From Planctomycetota bacterium (lineage in GTDB: Bacteria; Planctomycetota; Phycisphaerae; FEN-1346): DNA of 8,588 nucleotides. This document shows, in pieces, positions 6,541 to 8,588 of this stretch (the stretch's first letter is position 1; each line of letters opens with the position of its first letter). The notes below the pieces were generated by a model, which worked only from the letters and a program-made list of their open reading frames with translations, did no database searches and was not told the DNA's origin. A program made the translations under genes and the position numbers. Location of the stretch: positions 1 through 8,588 of the forward strand of contig JAPLML010000264.1 in NCBI GenBank assembly GCA_026387055.1, written 5' to 3'.

Positions 6541-6568
6541 CCACGGCCGGACAAGCCGGCCGTGCCAC
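6541..6568 (-). repeat. REP palindrome g (type 1)
   Basis: Read on the - strand: GTGG, stem CACGGCCGG / CCGGCCGTG, loop CTTGT, G. It is identical to REP h at 333-360 and separated from REP f by a 29-bp linker related to the inverted linker between REPs b and c. Confidence 0.85.
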
Positions 6569-6622
6569 ACCGGCCAAGACGGCGGCCTGCGGGGAATTCC
6601 GCCGGCCCGCCCCATTTGCCAC

Positions 6623-6649
6623 TTGACAGACGCCCCGGGCTTGGATAAT
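6623..6649 (+). promoter_or_regulatory. Predicted sigma70-type promoter for the region upstream of rny
   Basis: A perfect TTGACA (6623-6628) is followed after 15 bases by GATAAT (6644-6649). The boxes are good but the spacing is 2 bp short of the optimum; reading TAATCA instead gives 17 bp with a poorer -10. An AT-rich patch in such GC-rich DNA stands out. Transcription would start near 6656, directly before the first hairpin of the structured region. Confidence 0.45.
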
Positions 6650-6655
6650 CATACT

Positions 6656-7078
6656 CACGGCTCGGCGGATGTTCTGCCGATACAAAGGATGACGACCATC
6701 GGGGTCGTCTGGAGTTATAGATCAGGAGAGTACGAGAGGACCCTCTAATTGGGACGCGGGGCCATCGAACGCTCCGGAGGTGGTTGCGCCTAAGGCCGAC
6801 GAATCGGCCAACGCCATAGCAATGGGCCGGCCGATCCGCCACGATTTGTCAGGCAACGAAGTCTACCGGGATAACGCGATCCGCCTTACGCACGGCGGGT
6901 CCGGATGCCGCCGCAAGGCGGGAAAGGCAGAACGTAACGTGCGGGGCGCATCAGCTTCCCTTCCGAGGTCCGTTGCGGCTTTGGGGGAGATTCTGCTCGT
7001 CTAGACCGCCCCTGCGATTTGGGTTTGCCTCCCGGTAGTGCCTCGGCCCTGTAAGCGGCCTTGAGGATTCCCCGCCGG
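6656..7078 (+). ncRNA. Putative structured RNA or long rny leader (unidentified)
   Basis: This stretch has no convincing protein gene. Hairpins readable on the + strand are: CGGCGGA/TCTGCCG (6663-6679); GACGACC/GGTCGTC (6691-6709); GGCCGA, loop CGAA, TCGGCC (6794-6809); GATCCGCC/GGCGGGTC (6878-6901); CCGCC, loop GCAA (a GNRA loop), GGCGG (6908-6921). A rod-like set of nested helices follows: GCGGGG/CCCCGC (6941/7070), CCGAGG/CCTCGG (6963/7041) and GGGAG/CTCCC (6985/7029). I looked for signatures of tmRNA, RNase P RNA, SRP RNA and 5S rRNA and did not find them. The nested part recalls the rod shape of 6S RNA, but no sequence signature supports that. Both ends are guesses: start from the promoter, end from the last helix. 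In GC-rich DNA some of these helices will be chance. Confidence 0.35.
6725..6746 (+). other. Sarcin-ricin-loop-like motif
   Basis: AGTACGAGAGGACC (6729-6742) is identical to the core of the sarcin-ricin loop (helix 95) of bacterial 23S rRNA, including the bulged-G part and the GAGA tetraloop. The flanks GGAG and CTCT can pair, but in the exact rRNA register one A-C mismatch occurs in the closing stem, and an alternative AGAG/CTCT stem competes. The sequence around it does not resemble 23S rRNA, so this is not an rRNA fragment. It may be a modular motif within a larger RNA. Confidence 0.4.
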
Positions 7079-7151
7079 ACGTCCAGCCCCCGAGGTGCGC
7101 GAGCGCTCGTGGACTCTGCGCCGCCGCCATCCCTGGAAAGCGAGTCGAGTA

Positions 7152-8588
7152 ATGACGCTCTTAGCCCTGGAAGCGGGCCAGGTTGCCTCGATCCTCGTCG
7201 CTGCCATCGTCGCCGCGGCTTTCGGCGCCGGCATCGGCTACGTCGTGGCCACCCGCATCGCCTCGAAACGCTCGCGCTTCACCCAGGCCCAGGCCGACGA
7301 GATCCTGACCCAGGCCCGGCACGACGCCGAAGCCCTCCAGAAGGAAGCGAAGGTCTCCGCCAAGGAAGACGCCATCCGTGTCCGCGAAGCGTTCGATAAA
7401 CAGACCGTCCAGACCCGCGAGGAGCTGCGCGAACGCGAACGCCTCGTTACCAAGCGCGAGGACGCCCTCGAAGCCAAGATGGAGACTCTCACCCGCAAGG
7501 AGAAGACGGTCGAGGCGAACGAGAAACGTGTGGCCGACATCGAGAAGGACGTCAAGACCAAGCAGGCCGACCTGGACCGCATGGTCGCCGACGAGAAGCG
7601 GCAACTCTTTAAGATCTCGGGCCTCGGGCCCAACGAGGCCAAGGCGATGCTCCTGGAGCGCATGGAGGCCGAGGTCCAGCACGAGGCCGCCGCCCTCATC
7701 CAGCGGACCACCGAGCAGGCCCAGGAGACCGCCGACGCGAAGGCCCGCGAAATCCTCGCCACGACCATCCAGCGCCTGGCGTCGGACTACACCGCCGAAG
7801 CGACCGTCTCCACGGTCGATATCCCGAGCGACGAGATGAAAGGCCGCATCATCGGCCGCGAGGGCCGTAACATCCGCGCCTTCGAGCGCGTCACCGGCGT
7901 CGACGTGATCGTCGACGACACACCCGGCGTGGTGGTCATGTCGTCGTTCGACCCGGTGCGGCGAGAGGTCGCCCGGCGGTCCCTGACGAAACTCATCGCC
8001 GACGGCCGCATCCAGCCGCCGCGCATCGAGCAGGTGGTCGCCGAGTGCAAGAAGGACGTCGAGAACGACATCAACGAGACCGGCAAGCAGGTGGCCCTCG
8101 ACACCGGCGTCCGCGGCCTCCACCCCAAGGAGGTCCAGCTCCTGGGCCGCCTGAAGTACCGCACCTCCTACGGCCAGAGCGTCCTTCAGCACTCCATCGA
8201 GGTCTCGGCCCTGGCCGGGATGCTCGCCGAGGAGCTCGGCCTCGACGGCCAGCTCGCGCGGCGGGCCGGGCTGCTGCACGACATCGGCAAGGCCGTGGAC
8301 CACGAGGTCCAGGGCGGGCACCCGGAGATCGGGGCCGACCTGGCCCGCCGCTACAACGAATGCGAAGAGGTCATCCACGCCATCGGCGGCCACCACGGGC
8401 CGAACGTCCAGGATGCGCTGTACACGACAATCGTGTCGGCGGCTGACGCCGTTAGCGCGTCGCGGCCGGGCGCGCGGCGCGAGACGCTCGAAAAGTACGT
8501 CCAGCGCCTCGAAAAACTCGAGGAGATCGCCAAGCGGTTCGAGGGTGTCGAGTCGGCCTATGCCATCCAGGCCGGCCGCGAGGTCCGC
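7152..8588 (+). CDS. rny: Ribonuclease Y (RNase Y), C-terminus cut by window end
   Basis: A membrane-anchored endoribonuclease that starts mRNA decay. The 479 visible residues run to the last base without a stop; the family has about 520, so roughly 40 are missing. Order of parts: N-terminal transmembrane helix (about 10-34); long charged coiled coil (about 40-210, rich in Glu, Lys, Arg, Ala); KH RNA-binding domain with GRIIGREGRN (231-240, GxxG loop); HD metal-dependent hydrolase domain with QHSIEVSALA (346-355), the His376-Asp377 pair in LLHDIGKA, IGGHHG (411-416), and SAADAVSASRPGARRE (429-444). All the expected key motifs up to the cut are present. ATG 7152 places the membrane helix as expected; only a weak GGAAAG lies about 10 bp upstream. 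A 10-bp perfect palindrome CGAGCGCTCG (7100-7109) lies 42 bp before the start. The structured region upstream may be its leader. Confidence 0.95.
   Translation, partial: MTLLALEAGQVASILVAAIVAAAFGAGIGYVVATRIASKRSRFTQAQADEILTQARHDAEALQKEAKVSAKEDAIRVREAFDKQTVQTREELRERERLVTKREDALEAKMETLTRKEKTVEANEKRVADIEKDVKTKQADLDRMVADEKRQLFKISGLGPNEAKAMLLERMEAEVQHEAAALIQRTTEQAQETADAKAREILATTIQRLASDYTAEATVSTVDIPSDEMKGRIIGREGRNIRAFERVTGVDVIVDDTPGVVVMSSFDPVRREVARRSLTKLIADGRIQPPRIEQVVAECKKDVENDINETGKQVALDTGVRGLHPKEVQLLGRLKYRTSYGQSVLQHSIEVSALAGMLAEELGLDGQLARRAGLLHDIGKAVDHEVQGGHPEIGADLARRYNECEEVIHAIGGHHGPNVQDALYTTIVSAADAVSASRPGARRETLEKYVQRLEKLEEIAKRFEGVESAYAIQAGREVR

Larger units (their letters stand above)
5661..6568. 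mobile_element. RAYT gene bracketed by mirror-image REP arrays (REPtron-like unit)
   Basis: The unit comprises REPs b, c, d on one side, the RAYT gene, and REPs e, f, g on the other. Orientation runs forward, forward, reverse, then the gene, then forward, reverse, reverse, so the two sides are mirror images. The inner pair d/e forms inverted repeats of about 34 bp (5760-5793 and 6435-6468) with one mismatch. The linkers c-d and e-f are both 17 bp and match at about 12 positions when one is inverted; the outer linkers also share CGCGAG and near-identical CCGA(C/G)ATCC. No target duplication was found. Whether the whole unit moves is unknown, since RAYTs are usually thought to move REPs rather than themselves. 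Confidence 0.6.

Noticed and set aside
6700..6760. Fragment of 23S rRNA, suggested by the sarcin-ricin loop core
   Set aside because: Only 14 bases match; the flanking sequence does not resemble helices 94-97 of 23S rRNA.
6375..6842. N-terminal extension of the RAYT frame
   Set aside because: It translates REP repeats (GTAGLSGRG-type peptides) and overlaps the rny-side promoter; the family N-terminus begins near 6374.
6780..7004. 74-residue + strand frame in the gap before rny
   Set aside because: GTG start without a separate ribosome binding site, no recognisable family, and it overlaps several hairpins. More likely non-coding, though a small protein cannot be strictly excluded.
6656..7078. 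tmRNA, RNase P RNA, SRP RNA or 5S rRNA
   Set aside because: No conserved blocks found on either strand: no tmRNA ends or tag frame, no RNase P P4 sequence, no SRP loop, no 5S core. 6S RNA cannot be excluded by eye but has no positive support.
7161..8396. Long - strand frame opposite rny
   Set aside because: Antisense to a clear RNase Y with TM, KH and HD motifs; Leu/Val/Gly/Asp-rich with no recognisable domain.

Overview
The window is about 8.6 kb of GC-rich bacterial DNA. Its base composition, the form of the DnaE catalytic region (GARGSGVG, then PDLDIDICQEG), the extracytoplasmic carbohydrate-type genes and the many REP palindromes suggest an uncultured planctomycete or relative. That placement is inference; no rRNA is present to settle it.

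Layout. (1) 1-249: the 3' end of a ThuA-like gene on the + strand. (2) 250-451: a gap holding two copies of a 57-61 bp palindromic element with a REP palindrome between them. (3) 452-1876: a lipoprotein of the N-acylglucosamine 2-epimerase / cellobiose 2-epimerase family. (4) 1877-2017: a convergent gap with two inverted copies of a strong hairpin, probably bidirectional termination. (5) 2018-5482, - strand: the replicative polymerase DnaE with a complete PHP metal site; a TTG start and a promoter just upstream are supported. (6) 5605-6568: a RAYT (REP-associated tyrosine transposase) gene on the - strand, flanked by REP arrays that mirror each other. (7) 6569-7151: about 580 bp without a convincing protein gene but with a promoter-like sequence, several hairpins and a 14-nt match to the sarcin-ricin loop core of 23S rRNA. 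This is either an unidentified small RNA or a long leader of the next gene. (8) 7152-8588: rny, encoding RNase Y, cut off by the window end.

How the parts relate. dnaE and rny are housekeeping genes and are not functionally linked to each other here. The epimerase-family lipoprotein and the ThuA-like protein read in the same direction and may both belong to sugar metabolism, but repeats separate them and no operon can be claimed. The RAYT is the likely source of the REP palindromes, one of which lies 5 kb away between the ThuA-like and epimerase genes.

The most notable items are the mirror-symmetric REP/RAYT unit, with compensatory stem changes between two REP subtypes, and the structured non-coding region upstream of rny. 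Three unrelated palindrome families occupy the intergenic gaps.
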